From contig CM042975.1 in the NCBI GenBank assembly GCA_023678885.1, positions 32,219,405-32,283,404 of the forward strand: 64,000 nt of DNA, read 5' to 3'. Under the pieces are notes generated by a model. The model made no database searches. It was not told the DNA's origin and worked only from the letters and a program-made list of their open reading frames with translations. The stretch's first letter is position 1. Every line of letters begins with the position of its first letter. Below are positions 1 to 12,113 of the stretch, in pieces. The DNA comes from Pogostemon cablin (Eukaryota > Streptophyta > Magnoliopsida > Lamiales > Lamiaceae). The position numbers and the translations under genes are program-made.

Positions 1-584
1 CTCTTATAAATTTCTTCTCCTCCTTTCAATCAGTAGAAGATTCTTGACTTTCCATTGCTGTATTAGTTCATCTCATGGTCTACCGTATACACGTTCAAAC
101 ATCTTAAGCATTTTTTTTTCGAATTTTCTCATCTATTGGCGCCACCCCCGCATTTATAATGCATTCAATAAACTATCTAATATAGTGTGTCCATTGGGCG
201 TATAATATAACCTAAGAATCTTTATTCTTCCTTTGAACTCGGGCAGACAATGGTTGGGTGCAATGTATTTACTTATTAATGTTTTCAATTTAGGGATTTA
301 CGGTTACCTAGTGATTTCGTGCAATGGAGGGCTTAATCAAATGCGGTCAGCAGTGTGTTGCTTTTCCATAAGACTTATAAAACGGTGATCTGTATATATA
401 TATATCAATATATTGATTCTCTGATGTTTTTATTGGCTGTAGATATGCGACATGGTTGCATTTTTGAATGATCCTAGGTGTGTCCGTTCAACTAATAATT
501 ATGGAATTGTACATTTGATGACATTTTGGTCATGAGATTTGATGACATGAATCCTAACTAAAACATGGTAAATTATGTTTGCAG

Positions 585-752
585 TGAATTTCAAGACATA
601 TTTGATGTTGATCACTTTATCATGTCCTTGAGAGATGAAGTTCGGATACTCAAGGAGCTACCACCGAGGGTCAAGAGCAGAGTAGAACTGGGAATTATAC
701 ACACAATGCCCCTCCTATTAGTTGTTCTGATATATCTTACTATCACAATTAG
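585..752 (+). pseudogene. O-fucosyltransferase-family exon fragment
   Basis: A single exon-like stretch preceded by a good acceptor (TTTGCAG). It reads EFQDIFDVDHFIMSLRDEVR and continues through KELPPR, the conserved block of the plant O-fucosyltransferase (DUF246/GT65-like) family, a group of Golgi type II membrane glycosyltransferases. After the MP near position 709 the family pattern (PPIS-SDISYY) continues only in another frame, so there is a single-base frameshift. No neighbouring exons of the gene are visible on either side. I infer a dead fragment carried in by duplication. The family assignment rests on remembered conservation of the DIFDVDHFI and RDEVRI motifs. Confidence 0.6.
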
Positions 753-984
753 GTGCAGATATTTAACTTGCTTTTTTAAATATATTGTTCTGTAATGAAC
801 TGCAAATCCAATCAAATCTCATCCCCATGTAGGTTCTTTGATTCAGAGGTATTAAGTTGTTCATTTGAATAGAACAGATGTCGGCTGGCCAACAATCAGC
901 AGTTGGAGATTCAAAGAAATGTCTGAATAGTAGGAATTACCACGAACATTTCAAAGGTACGACATCTCTCCGCATTTCGCTTAG

Positions 985-1560
985 ATTGCAGGCTAATGAA
1001 CAATTCAATGTTCATTTACCCTGATGGGGATGACAGGTATGAGGAGGTCGATAGCTATTTATTCTTAAGTTTGGGATTCTCAACAAAGCAAAACACTTGG
1101 GCAGGTCCCAATCAAAGGAAATATCGGGAAGTTAAAAGGTCAGATACAAAAGGCTAAATTCAATCATGCAGTACCTACAATACTATCCTTTTTTCTGCTA
1201 ACTTAAAAACAAGAAAGCTGTTTTGGATATTGATTTTTCACATATCTTTGCTCCTCCAAAGAATCCCAAGACCCTTCTACTGCCAGCAAGTAGATCTCCT
1301 TGACCCAGGAGACTTCCAGAAGATTGGCACTACCAACCAGAGGATCTTGTGAAGCTATTTCTATTACCTCATGTTTTGGTATATTTGTGACCTTCCAATA
1401 ATTCATTCCTACTCTTTGCCATTCATTTGATCTAAGTTACATCAACAGGAGAAACACAATGATTGGTTATGGCTTTCCTTAAAATAACTTTTCTTTATTT
1501 TTGGAATGAGTATTTTAGACTGCATTGTGTCTACTTAGTTCATAAAAATGACAGGTATTT
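985..1560 (+). pseudogene. Condensin CAP-H fragment A (exons 8-9 and intron 9)
   Basis: This stretch matches the intact CAP-H gene of this window at about 26985-27660. Positions 992-1140 correspond to exon 8 (EQFNVH, DSYLFLSLGFSTKQN) but carry an extra T in the HYPDGDD codons, which shifts the frame. Positions 1205-1388 correspond to the middle and end of exon 9 (KNKKAVLDIDFS, FAPPKNPKTLLLPAS), with the beginning of exon 9 and part of intron 8 deleted and a TGA after the PAS codons. The intron 9 sequence follows to about 1560. It is non-functional and has no 5' or 3' remainder next to it. Confidence 0.85.
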
Positions 1561-1679
1561 CATTGAGTTTGCAATAAAATAAAACCAAGTTAAGCAATTT
1601 ATTTGAGTGAATTGAGCTTTATGTGATTAAGGAGGGATCAAGCTAGTGGAGTAAATTGGAAGAAGGATTTTAAGGTTAT

Positions 1680-1815
1680 GGACATGCGTATAATAAATAA
1701 CAGATTATGTGGGATGGAAGTTGGTGGGATTTATTGGGAGAAGTTGAGAAGATTTCTAATGTTTCAATGTAATGGTTAAAGTGAGAGGAATGGTTGAAAT
1801 AGTCCTATTTGGGGT
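1680..1815 (+). repeat. Short block duplicated at 56920-57013
   Basis: The block around TTATGTGGGATGGAAGTTGG and the following TTATTGGGAGAAGTTGAGAA recurs almost unchanged at about 56925-57013, immediately upstream of the second TRM-like copy. In both places it follows CAP-H intron 9-derived sequence. The shared order marks it as part of the same ancestral duplicated segment. No coding potential was seen. Confidence 0.75.
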
Positions 1816-2041
1816 AACTCAGAAATGTGGTTTTTCATTTGTTGCTGTGTTAGTGGGTTGAGTAAATGTGCAATTATACCTTTTCTACGAATCAATCAAG
1901 TGCAGGCTTTATTTGTGTAATTTCTGATTACGTTGTGTCATGTGTGTATCAATTTGAGACAATGTATAATGAGATTGAGGAATGTATGAAGATGTTTATT
2001 TGAGAAGAATGGTTGACCTATGATTTATTCTTTATATATAT

Positions 2042-3625
2042 GGGGAGAGGGGCCCATGGTGGCTGGTAATTAAGGCTAGAGGGGCACCTGGTCATGGGGC
2101 TAAGCTCTATGATAACACTGCTATGGAGAATTTACTCAAGAGCATTGAGAGCATCAGGAGATTCCGGACTTCTCAGTTCGATTTGATCAAGGCGGACTTA
2201 AGGCAGTAGGGGAGGTCATTTCAGTTAACATGGTCTTCTTGAAAGCAGGCACCCCATCTCCTACCGTGAGTACTTCAGTTACTTTGATTAACTGTATTGG
2301 GTACACAGGGAATAGTGTTTTATTTGGCCGTTTATTAAAATGCACGCTAAATTATTTTCCTCTTCTTTTAAATAAATTGGGGTGGATTTAATATCAAATA
2401 ATAAAACTACAGCAAGAGAACACTGTTAACCACAACATTGTGTTTAATGGTTTATCTGTTGACAGGGCTTTGTCATGAATTTGCAACCATCTGAAGCAGA
2501 AGCAGGTTTTGATATCCGAAATCGTTGGAGAAACGAGTTGCAGAGGAATGGGCCCCTGTTACACGTAATATGACCTTTTAGGTAAGAAGATCTTTGACGC
2601 CATTTCTGTTTTCCTCCTTTGATCAATCAAAAGTTCTGCTGTAGAACATAACCATTTTACTTTCTGCAGAGTGTGATCTATTTCAGTGGCAGTATCACAT
2701 GTTATATTTCTTTCTTCTTTTCTTTTCTAGTAGTTACTTTCTGAAATGAAGTGTGACAGTAAACTACTTCTATCTAAAAGTCATTCAATGGAGGGCTAAT
2801 CATGAAAGATCTTTCCTAAAAGGCTTTAGTTCTAAATTCTGATGGCTGATGAGGAGCCAAACTTCTATAATTTATATATCCTTCTTCATAGTTACTTGCT
2901 TTACATTAAAGGCCATACTACTTGCATGTTGTTTCTGTTATTCTTGAGGCAATTAGAGAAATGATATGATTGTGTAATATAAAAAACCAGTCATTTATGT
3001 TTCGTTGAAATGTCCAAGTCAAATTCTAACATGAAACCTTGAGCTTTGCCAAACCTGCTTTGGATAATTGGCTGTCCTTCCATGAATATATGCTTTTTAT
3101 AGTTCTTATAAATTTATGTGTTTGGCTACTGTTTTAACACTTCATAGCTGGGACAGTTCAAGCAGAGGGCATCTCGACACGACAAGTTTGGGAACCCCCT
3201 AGTGACAGCTTTCGACAGTTCTAATCCATGGTGGGGATTGTTAGATGATGCAGTTAAAAGTGCTGGTGGAAAACTCCGAAAACCAGAGATTTTTCCTGCT
3301 GCAACAGACTCTCGCTACTTTAGGGAATGCGGCTTGCCAGCAATTGGCTTTTCTCCCATGGCAAATACTCTCATTCTTCTTCACGACCACCACAACGAGG
3401 TGAACATCTTCTTATACGCTCTCTGCTTGTTAAATTTCTATTTGTTTCTCGCATGCAAGAAGATTACGACAATTAAATCCTCTTGCCTAGCATGCATACT
3501 AGTTGTTGAATAACCACAAACTCAGTTATGTGCGAGGTATTGACATGTATGAGTCCATTATCAAAGCATATGCATCCTACACTGGACATACTACGAAGGA
3601 TGAAGCTTCGAGGGCAGAGTTGTAA
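2042..3625 (+). pseudogene. Aminoacylase-1-like (peptidase M20) pseudogene
   Basis: Four exon remnants read as plant aminoacylase-1, an M20 zinc amidohydrolase that deacylates N-acyl-amino acids. Positions 2042-2265 give GPWWLVIKARGAPGHGAKLY and KSIESIRRFRTSQFDLIKA, then need a frame change to reach GEVISVNMVFLKAGTPSPT before a GT donor. Positions 2466-2580 give GFVMNLQPSEAEAGFDIR. A deletion then removes the proline-rich stretch and shifts frame, the remainder (AEEWAP-TRNMTF) lies in another frame, and the last codon before the donor is TAG. Positions 3148-3399 are an open exon (SSNPWWGLLDDAV, PEIFPAATDSRYFRECGLPA, SPMANT). Positions 3526-3625 are the C-terminal exon (GIDMYESIIKAYASY) ending in TAA. 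The N-terminal half with the first metal ligands is absent. Two frameshifts plus a nonsense codon make it a clear pseudogene. Confidence 0.85.
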
Positions 3626-5425
3626 GAATGCAGCAGATCGACGGGCTTATCTCTCTCATCGTTGAAAGATGTAAGAATGCAGGTTGCTGTTTTCTCTTTC
3701 GTTGTAGAGACGTGTTGTATCTCAATCTGTATCATCTTTTTTTAACTTAACTGCATTAGTTCGACTGTTCTAGGCTGGATTTTGAGAGATATGGAATAAC
3801 ACAACGAATGATAGTGAACATCTCATGTATCAACATTTTCAATAATAAACAGGGCTAAGTCTTTAGTATTATAAATTCCTACTATTATAATTAGCCTAAT
3901 ATACATATGATTTGGAATTGTAAAAAATACGTGGTAGACTTTTCTTATGAATGAATAATAAAGCATGAAATTGGCATGTATTGTACGTTTCACGTGTAAC
4001 TCTTTTCTTCATAAATAAATTTCCATAAAATTAACATATTTAGTGCAGAATTTATTTGGCAATTATTGCTTGTCTGGAATCATTAAGCGTGTTTTCTGAA
4101 GGGTCCACACGTTTTACCCGTTAACCCCACGCTTTTGCTTCCAAACTTCCTAAAGAAATGTGGAGAGAAGACGCACTCGAAATAAGGAGGTATCTAATAA
4201 AATAAATACTAGGAATAGCAAGAATCATTATCAGATCGTATAATGGCATTATAAATTAACTATATTCCATTCAGTGCGTTCATGAATCAGCAAACTATGA
4301 TATGGAGCACAAATTTCACCGCTCCCTTTGTCCCGTTTCAAAATTTTACGTTTACGTTTGCTTTTTCCATCAAAAGTGCATTTTTTACAATATATCTATC
4401 TAAACATCAAGAACATTATGAAAGAACCATATACATGAACATAGAGGTTTAATTACATGATGTTTTTGATTTTGAAAATTAGATTTTGATTTACAAAACT
4501 CACACCTAAATCTTAAAAATCATCCTTATTTACATTTAAAATTTTATAATCTTAAGCACGCCCACATTTCATACTTCTTCACTTTTTAATTGGCTCACTA
4601 TGATATGGAGCACAAATTTCACCGCCCACTTTGTCCCGTTTCAAAATTTTATATTTGCTTTTTGGGCAAAAATTAAAAAATACTTTCTCCTTCTATGATT
4701 AATCTATCCATTTTTTGGGGCGTGGGACTCACACTCTCCACTAATACAAATAAAATATGGGATCTACATCATCCACTAATATAACTATCAATTACAAATA
4801 AAATAATAATACTCCTTAATCCACATGCAAAAAGTAAATGAATACATTAAGGATGGACGGGAGGAGGAGGTTATACGGGATGAATGAGAACGAGCTGGAT
4901 TATTAGCAAATATCTCTTTAACTTTAATGTATAGATATACTAATCATATGTACACGTAAATGTAATTACTTGAATAATGAATAATTAATTAGAAGAATTA
5001 GTAAAAATCCTCCACATGATGCATGAATTTAACTTTAATCAAGTGGTAGTTGCAGTGAATTATGTACATATACTTACATCTGTACGTATATGACGTGTGT
5101 GAATATGAAATTAAGTTTTGGAACTATTCGAAAAAATGGTGGCAAAAGAGGGCGTTGACTACATCAACTTGGCGGCGCCCATTCAGAAGAAATTCACTTA
5201 GGTTGGCACCGATCATCAAATTGTTGATTGGGTGTAATTCAAGCCACACCTGATTAGGAAAGGATCACGAAATCAGAACGCCACCGCCGGCTTTTCCAGC
5301 GTAGCCGGTGAGTGGCGGCGCAATCGTGTTCCTCAATTGGATTTCTTTTCTTCGCAGAGAATCTAGGTTTATTTGGTTGAATTTAGACTGCTGAAGTTTT
5401 GGCGGGACAGCGGCAGTTGGCGGCG
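3626..5425. other. Intergenic, AT-rich, no intact gene
   Basis: No supported gene. A block of about 55 bp around TATGATATGGAGCACAAATT is present twice (about 4293-4350 and 4598-4652), each followed by a GTCCCGTTTC motif like that inside Stowaway MITEs. A degenerate Stowaway-like segment runs about 4680-4865. Around 5135-5200 there is a 22-codon open frame (starts MVAKEGVDYINLAAP) that I do not recognise. From about 5270 the sequence becomes GC-richer and probably belongs to the 5' leader or promoter of the TRM-like gene. Confidence 0.5.
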
Positions 5426-5849
5426 GTTTATCTGGCGGGTGTTTCTTCATTTCTTTTCGGAATCATAGGTATGGATATCTTCTGAACACAGTAAAGTCTG
5501 AAAGCTTAGTTGATTTGATTCGGATGGGGAATTTAACTGGCAATCTTTGATTCTGTCGTTGGTAATTTCTAGAAATTGTTGATCCACTGGCATGTGTACC
5601 TATGATACACTGCATATGATTTCTGATTTTATATCAATGGAAGTGCCATATGGTTGGGAAATGATGTTATATATGCAGAGGGGAAGTTGGTATTTGGGGC
5701 TCGTACAGGAAGGATCTTGTTGATCCTCTGCTTCGATTTTGTGAATTGAAGGACTGTATTTTCTTCTTTAGAATCATACGCTCTGTGTGAATTGATTGTT
5801 GGGTAGGATTCTGATTCTTGTCTTTTTCTAGCAGAATTTAGTGACCAAG

Positions 5850-8802
5850 ATGAAGGGCTCCCAGAAAAGATATCATTCAAATAGCACAGACAGTGTGATT
5901 GCGAAGCTAATGGGGTTCGATGAGGTGCCATCACAGCAGCCCGACCAGTATAAGAGCAGGGTGCTATCTGATAACTATATGGTTAAGGCTGCTTCTCCAT
6001 CTCAACGACCTGCGAGTTTGATTTCTATTGGACGTTTGCGTAAAACAAGAAATGAGATTGTGGGTGGTGTTCAGATTGTATCTAGAGCACGTAGTTCAAA
6101 TGGAATGGATGGAGATTTTCTTGATAAACGTGGGAATTCAAGTAGTCACAATGGGAGATCAAGTGTAAGAAGTTCAAAACCTGCAAGATCTGTCCTGAGA
6201 CACCAGCAGAAACTGGGGCATGATCCATTTGCAGGCCACCTTCTTGAGCCTGGTGTCAATTGTGTTAGCAGCTCGTTGAATTTCACATTGGAGATGAAAG
6301 ATAGGCCTCGTAGTGAGCTCAAACCGAAGTTGGATAAGGTAGCACATGATCTTGAAGATATAAAATTTGATATACATTCCAGAGCGGGATATAAAGAACT
6401 CAGAAAGCCCCACGCTGAATTTGTCAATGGAACTGTGCCTTACAGACATAGTTGTGTAACCTGCAGTCGAACTATGAGCAAAATCTCTCCTCCAGAAAAG
6501 CGTAGAAGCAAGTTTGAACACGTGCTGAAATCAAATTATAAAGATTACAGTCACAATCCACATCTTTTAGCTGATAAATCATCTTTGGCAAATAAATCCA
6601 GAAAGAGAAATTCAGAAGGATGGAACACAGTGAAAAACGTTCGAGTGTTTGGAGTTCCCCAGAAGAACCAGACTCTAAACGATATTCTTGTTTTGACTGA
6701 TAAAACATCAATAGCAAGTAATCTGGATACAAGTCTTTGTTCTAATGATTCATGCAGTCCATTTAGCCTGCAATCTAGAAGCTCTGATCCTAGCAGCCCA
6801 TCGAGTCTGCAATCTGGAAGCTCTTATTCTAGCAGGCTTTCAGTTTTCAGCAAGTCCGAGGTGCAAACAATCTTACAGAAAGACATTTCAGAACCTAAAT
6901 TTGGCTCTGAAGCATACATCCAAGGCAATGAAGATGAGATAGATGATTGTTTTAAGAATGATAGGTGTGGAAATTTTGAACCTAGTCAGAGAAGTCTTAA
7001 TTCATCTTTCAGCAATCTTGCCCCTCAATCCATATACGATGCTTCATTCGAGAATGAAGAAGCATTTAATGCTAAGGATTGTTCTAGGATTAATGATGAT
7101 CCCCTGTCAAACTCATATCATGGAATCTTGTTGGAGGAAGGTGTGCATGAGGAAGTCTTCAGCGGAGAGGTTTGCCTCTTTTTCTTTCCTCTCACCATGA
7201 ATTACAGGCAACTTGTGGTTTTTTTAATTAGCTCAGCATCTGGAAATAACTGCTTTTGAGTTACTTTATGTTATTTAAACTCTCTAAAAAGTCGAAAAGC
7301 GTAGTCAGAAAATCAATGTTTCTTTGCCAACTGAATTTATTGAAATTGAGCTTTGCTTAATTTGTTGGTGATTTACTCATTGCTGAAGAATTATTTTGCT
7401 GCTGAAGATAAGACGGTGTCAATTGTTAGTGAATGATTTTACTATGATAAGCAATCCCGTCGCTGTACTTCCAAACTCGTCTATTACTCCCAAACATTGT
7501 TAACTATCTTTGTAATTTCAATTGCCATAGCTGGTGTGAGATTTAGTAATGATCAACATTATTTTCTGGAAAAAGAAAGCCTCCTGCAGCAGATAACTTT
7601 TTTTTGCTTGAATTTATCAGCTGAAATTTGTGTTGAATTTTATTTGTTTCTCAACTAGCTGTACTGATGATTAATTTCCGTTCAACAAGGCCTACTTAAT
7701 TAAAGTATGCATTAGATATTTATCTCAATTCATGCATAAACTTCTTTGGGTAAGTGAGTAGTAAAATGTTAGATTTTCCCTTTCAGCTCTTCCTACCACT
7801 ACTGCATCAGTCCCAAGAGATAGCCTCACTCATAGCCATGTACATGTTACTCTTTTACGTTTTGTCGGTCTCTTTTCTTTTCCAATTTTACAACGACGTA
7901 TACTCTTCCTTTATGCAGGCATCATCAAATGGATTTTCCAAGGAAGAATCAACTCATTCAGAATGTTCTGGAATAATTCATCCTGTGTCTCAGGAGAACC
8001 TGAAGAGAACCAATCAGCATAGTACGGACTCAGTCTTGGAATCACATGATATAAAGCATTGTCCTTCTTATGGATGCTTTGACAGCAGAGGTATTTTAAT
8101 TTTTTATGAACTGAACTTGATACTTCCATCAAAATCATGATTAGATCTTAGTAATATTCATTCATTTGGTAATTTATAGGGTTGATGTTGCAACTCCAAG
8201 CTTTAAACTTTGAGTCTGAAGAAACTTGCTCTGAAGGATCTGCAATCATAGTCTCAGGGGATGAGGATTTAGAGGAAAGGCTTGGTGTCTCTCTAGATGG
8301 CAGAAAGTTCAAAAGGTGGCTTGGAGACGAAGAAAGTAGAAACTTTTCGTACATGGTTGATGTTCTAGATGAAGCTGGATTCTATGATATGAGCTCATTC
8401 ATGGATTTCAACAAATGGGCAACTCTGGATTGCCCGATAAATCCAATGGTGTTCGATGTATTAGAGAAAAAATCCGGAAAACAGACATCTTGGAAAAAGT
8501 CTGAAAGGCAGCTCCGTTTCGACAGTATAAATTCAGGGCTTCTGAGCATTTATGATCCACTCGTAAACTTTCATGCTGGTGCAATATCTATATGCAAAAG
8601 ATACCACGCCTCTTTTAGGCGTGATGAGGTTGAAGAGAAGCTATGGAACATCCTAACTAGCCAGGAAAACGAGAAGGGTAAAGACATCTCAGAGAAGGCT
8701 TTGGACAAGTGGTTAGAGTTCAACGAAGGTATTAGTATCATCTGTGAAGAATTGGAGACCACTATATTCGAAGAATTAGTGATGGAGTTAGCTAGTTTGT
8801 GA
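5850..8802 (+). CDS. DUF4378 / TRM-like (TON1-recruiting-motif) protein
   Basis: Three exons inferred: 5850-7169, 7919-8090, 8180-8802, giving about 704 aa with phases that join cleanly at GT-AG borders. The N-terminus has SVIAKLMGFDEVP at residues 15-27, the TRM 'M3'/DUF3741-type motif. A long low-complexity Ser/Asn/Arg-rich middle follows, and the last ~160 residues are a DUF4378 domain (FSYMVDVLDEAGFYD; RQLRFDSIN; EEKLWNILTSQE; DKWLEFNEG; IFEELVMELASL). TRM proteins associate with cortical microtubules and the TON1-TON2-PP2A complex in preprophase band and cell-shape control. That role is family knowledge, not visible here. ATG 5850 is the first in-frame Met after an acceptor-like TCTAGCAG; an in-frame TAG precedes that acceptor, so an additional upstream coding exon cannot be excluded. 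The paralogue at 57.5-60.4 kb is broken, making this the probable functional copy. Confidence 0.82.
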
Positions 8803-11534
8803 AATTGAGGAAACAAGGTTTCTTCTCTAGTTTGGTTGCCCGCATTTTTTCTATTTTTGCAAGTACTGCGCGTTGAGCCAAGTCAGCCTACAGGTGCATG
8901 CGTGCATACATTCATACATATAGTCATGGTGTTCTGTTCACAAGAACAGCAGCCCACAGTCAGTTTTGGATATGGTACGTATAAATATACGTCGTTGTGT
9001 AAGTAGAGTACAGAATAGAGTCGTGTAATCATGCTCGCCATCGGAGTTTAGACGGTGGGAGCACAGAATTTTTGCATTAGGTAGAAGGATTCGTCCATAC
9101 ATACATCATGTTTGAGTCGAACAGAGAAACACCTCTTGAGAGTGTTCCTAGGTATGTAGATTGTTACATCAGTGCATTGTCTGAATTTGCCTATTTGCAT
9201 TGAATTTAGGTCAGTAGAACTCATACATACTGCACAATAGTCATGTTGTGATTTGTAAACTCTTGATTGTTTGATTATTGCCATCACAATTTTCAATTTT
9301 TTTTATAGATAATTCCGCTTCTATGTTTCTCTACCGACTACCATTGATATATTCTCTCGTATTTCAAGTCATAAAATCACGTAGTCGTGTGCATATTGTA
9401 AAACAAAAAAAGAATATATAATGAAATCGAAAATTAAAATTAATTAATTAATACGCCTACCAGCTTAATAGCCTCGTTAATAACTTCTTCAATGCACATG
9501 CTCAAAGTATCGGTTTATTACACCACCCGACATCCTACACTGGATGGAATCTTGTGTACATTTTTTTTTTTCTATATTTAGCCCAATAATGGGGCTATAC
9601 CTTTATTTCCACTATGTCTTGAACTTCTGTAAATAGTAATAGATCATAAATTTTATAATTCGTTCAGTTTTCCTTTATTTTAGAGCCTAGAATGTTATTC
9701 ATGTTATATATTCTCACCCGTCATAATTAATTTGTAATTTTTTTTTCAAATTGATTACAGTATATTATATTAATACCAAACTTTTCTAAAATAGATTTTT
9801 GTGAGAATGAAATGAGATCGATAATAACATTAATTAAGAATTAAAAAATAAGCCCACACCTTTTGAATATATAGTGATTTTTGAGCCAATGAATGGTTAA
9901 AGCTTGTACGTTAAACCAAATAAATTATAAAATAAAAGGTACTAATTACTATTACACCTTTGGAAAAGGTCAAATAAAGGTGGAATCCATCATTTTCTAC
10001 CATTACATATGTATTGTCTATATTGAGTTGAGAGCAATGCACATAGTTAGTTCAACTATGTAATAATTTGCTGCCACTTATTTCCCCACAACCACAAGAA
10101 AACCCAAAGTGGAATTGTAATAAGTCTATATGCACTTATACACACGCTCTTCTTTACCAATATTCAACCTTTATAATTTTCTTTAAAATATAATTGAAAT
10201 TAATTTGCATTTAAATTGAATTTCATAACAAACCCATCATTGATCTTCCATCTCATTTCATAATCGAGACATGATTATTTATTGAGACATTAATATTCGG
10301 AGAACATGTATCAATTATGAAAGTGCTTGGTGGTTGTGTGAAATAATGCCTATTTATCCTCCACATTTAAATTTGGGTCCATTGTGGTATGGCTCAAGTT
10401 AGATATATGTCAATTAGTAAATGTAACACTTTATTTTTATGAAAAAGATTAAATCAAAGTAATTAAATCCTATAATGCTGTGTAATAATATACTTTCATT
10501 CCATTTTATATTATTCTTTTTATATATTTTCCTACTGTGAATGTTGTTATATTTTATTAAATAGAGCGTCTCGTTAATATTATTATATTTCCCGTTTTGG
10601 TAGTTCCACTCATACAAACAATTAATATACTATTTATATAAGCTCACACACAATACTCATATATCTATCAACTATACATTAAAATATTATATTTTAACTT
10701 ACTACGCATTAGAATACAATACTTATACTCTTTGATTTTTGTACAAATATTAAATGTAACCATATGATTCATAGTAAGGAGGGAGAATATATATATTTTT
10801 CCTTTTTAAGAAAGTAAATATATACTATAATTAATACAATCAAATTAAGAGAGAAAATGGAATTTGAACTAATCACTACATGTTAGAAAGTTTATTTACA
10901 TTTTAATTATATATATATCAAAATAGGCTAGAAATTTTATTAAAATGAAAAAGAAAATTATATACATGTGTGTACGTGTGTACGTATACCAGTCAACAAC
11001 TCTCGAACCTATTTGAGGCATATCTAGTGGTTCAGGTCATTATATAAATAAATTAGATAGATTAATTACTTTAAAAAAATAAAATAAAAAATAAATATCA
11101 AACATAACATCAATAAATCAATATGCAAAGATTTAGCCCTACTGCATTCATAATCTGAGCTGCTACAGAAAAACACGAGGATCAATTTCCACCATAAATT
11201 TCATGATGATCGCTATCATTTCTCTATCCATCATTCTGTCTATTTATTAATTTCAATTTATAACTAAATTCTTTCAACTTAAATAAATTGCATCAAAGTA
11301 AAAAAAAAAAAATCAAAAAATAAACTTGTATTACAAGTATTTGCATAATGATTACACGGTTGTAACGTTACACATATGTATGTACCAATTATTACCTATA
11401 TTCTGCAAAACAAACACCTCAATCTACCCTAATTAAGATCATGAGATTGAAATCGACGTATGAACTAATGTACCTTACTTGAATTTTTCTAACATTGAAC
11501 TCCGACGGGCGCTAGAAGTCGAAAAACCCGACTT
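8803..11534. other. AT-rich spacer between convergent TRM-like and CLE genes
   Basis: The first ~550 bp after the stop is likely 3' UTR and flank. There is no ORF of consequence on either strand. Notably, the segment 8525-10110 is almost identical to its partner in the second duplication copy although it is non-coding. A short TA run lies near 10905. From 10430 onward small indels relative to the partner accumulate. Confidence 0.6.
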
Positions 11535-11753
11535 CTATCGCCGGTTGTGAAGAGGGTTAGATCCGGTGGGCACTCTTCTCTTCTCCGAGTCAAAATCCTC
11601 ATTTAGTGGAGTGTGGTTTCCGGGGTGGAAACCACGCTCGTGATCATGGTTTCCGGTGGACGGGTGGTGGCGGCCGGAGATGGTTGTTGGGGTGGTGGAG
11701 AGGAGGATGGTGGTGATGAAGATGATCAACATCAAACGAGCTGATATGATCAT
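11535..11753 (-). CDS. CLE-family secreted signalling peptide precursor (CLE20-like motif)
   Basis: An intronless 72-aa precursor. Residues 1-27 form a hydrophobic signal peptide (MIISARLMLIIFITTILL). A short variable region rich in His/Asn/Gly follows, and the protein ends with the dodecapeptide RRVPTGSNPLHN plus RR before the stop. This fits the CLE layout (secretion signal, variable linker, C-terminal 12-mer, precursor usually 70-120 aa). The mature peptides are apoplastic ligands of LRR receptor kinases controlling stem-cell and vascular fate. Position 7 is Ser instead of the usual hydroxylated Pro; from memory CLE20, CLE40 and CLE45 of Arabidopsis share Ser7. The start is chosen because it begins the signal peptide; the frame stays open for 78 codons upstream but would bury the signal. 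It is convergent with the TRM-like gene. Family confidence is high; orthology is uncertain. Confidence 0.85.
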   Translation of the reverse strand: MIISARLMLIIFITTILLSTTPTTISGRHHPSTGNHDHERGFHPGNHTPLNEDFDSEKRRVPTGSNPLHNRR

Positions 11754-11865
11754 GGTTTTATGTGACAATCTTTGGAGTTTGATGAGAGAGAGAATTAAAG
11801 AGAGAGATTCAATGTGGTCACAAATTAAATTTAGGTTGGTTAGTAACTTGGGAATAAATATATAA

Positions 11866-11882
11866 TATGCATTTATATATAG
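11866..11882 (-). promoter_or_regulatory. Candidate TATA box of the CLE gene
   Basis: Reading the minus strand, CTATATATAAATGC lies about 115 bp upstream of the CLE ATG, a plausible distance for a TATA box with a leader of roughly 80-90 nt. It is conserved at 63526-63541 in the second copy. This is inference only. Confidence 0.4.
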
Positions 11883-12113
11883 TGTGAAGAAAAAGATTGT
11901 CTTATTTTCATATGTAAGAGTTTTGAGTTGTGTGTTTGTGAATGTATGTTTTCTCTGACTTTGTTGACACTTTTTGGATCTCATCATGGAGTTATGAAAT
12001 TAACACAATTTTGGTCTTTTGAAGGTGTAAAGGCCCTTTTTAGGAGTATATGGACTAATGGGATATATACACGTGTCTTTTATGTGTGTGTATATATATG
12101 AATAATTTCTCGA

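Larger units (their letters stand above)
5426..12113 (+). repeat. Segmental duplication, copy 1 (6.7 kb; partner 57020-63763)
   Basis: The whole interval recurs in the same orientation at about 57020-63763. Sequence just outside is unrelated on the right; on the left, homology jumps to the 1680-1815 block. Over 8182-10430 the two copies keep a constant offset of 51,598 bp with no indels, whereas on either side indels and substitutions are frequent. It carries a TRM-like gene and a CLE gene. Confidence 0.93.

Noticed and set aside
5135..5260. Short ORF beginning MVAKEGVDYINLAAP as a first coding exon of the TRM-like gene
   Set aside because: It ends in TAG after 22 codons, lies outside the duplicated segment, and has no donor in phase that joins the TRM exon convincingly.
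8571..8816. Minus-strand ORF identical in both duplication copies (also 60169-60414)
   Set aside because: Antisense shadow of the DUF4378 exon; identical only because that region was homogenised.
9048..9296. 82-codon minus-strand ORF identical in both copies
   Set aside because: In the 3' flank, no motif; conservation is explained by the near-identical core of the duplicates.
11754..11987. N-terminal extension of the CLE frame (78 more codons)
   Set aside because: It would place the signal peptide internally and covers the TATA-like promoter region; the partner copy does not preserve it.
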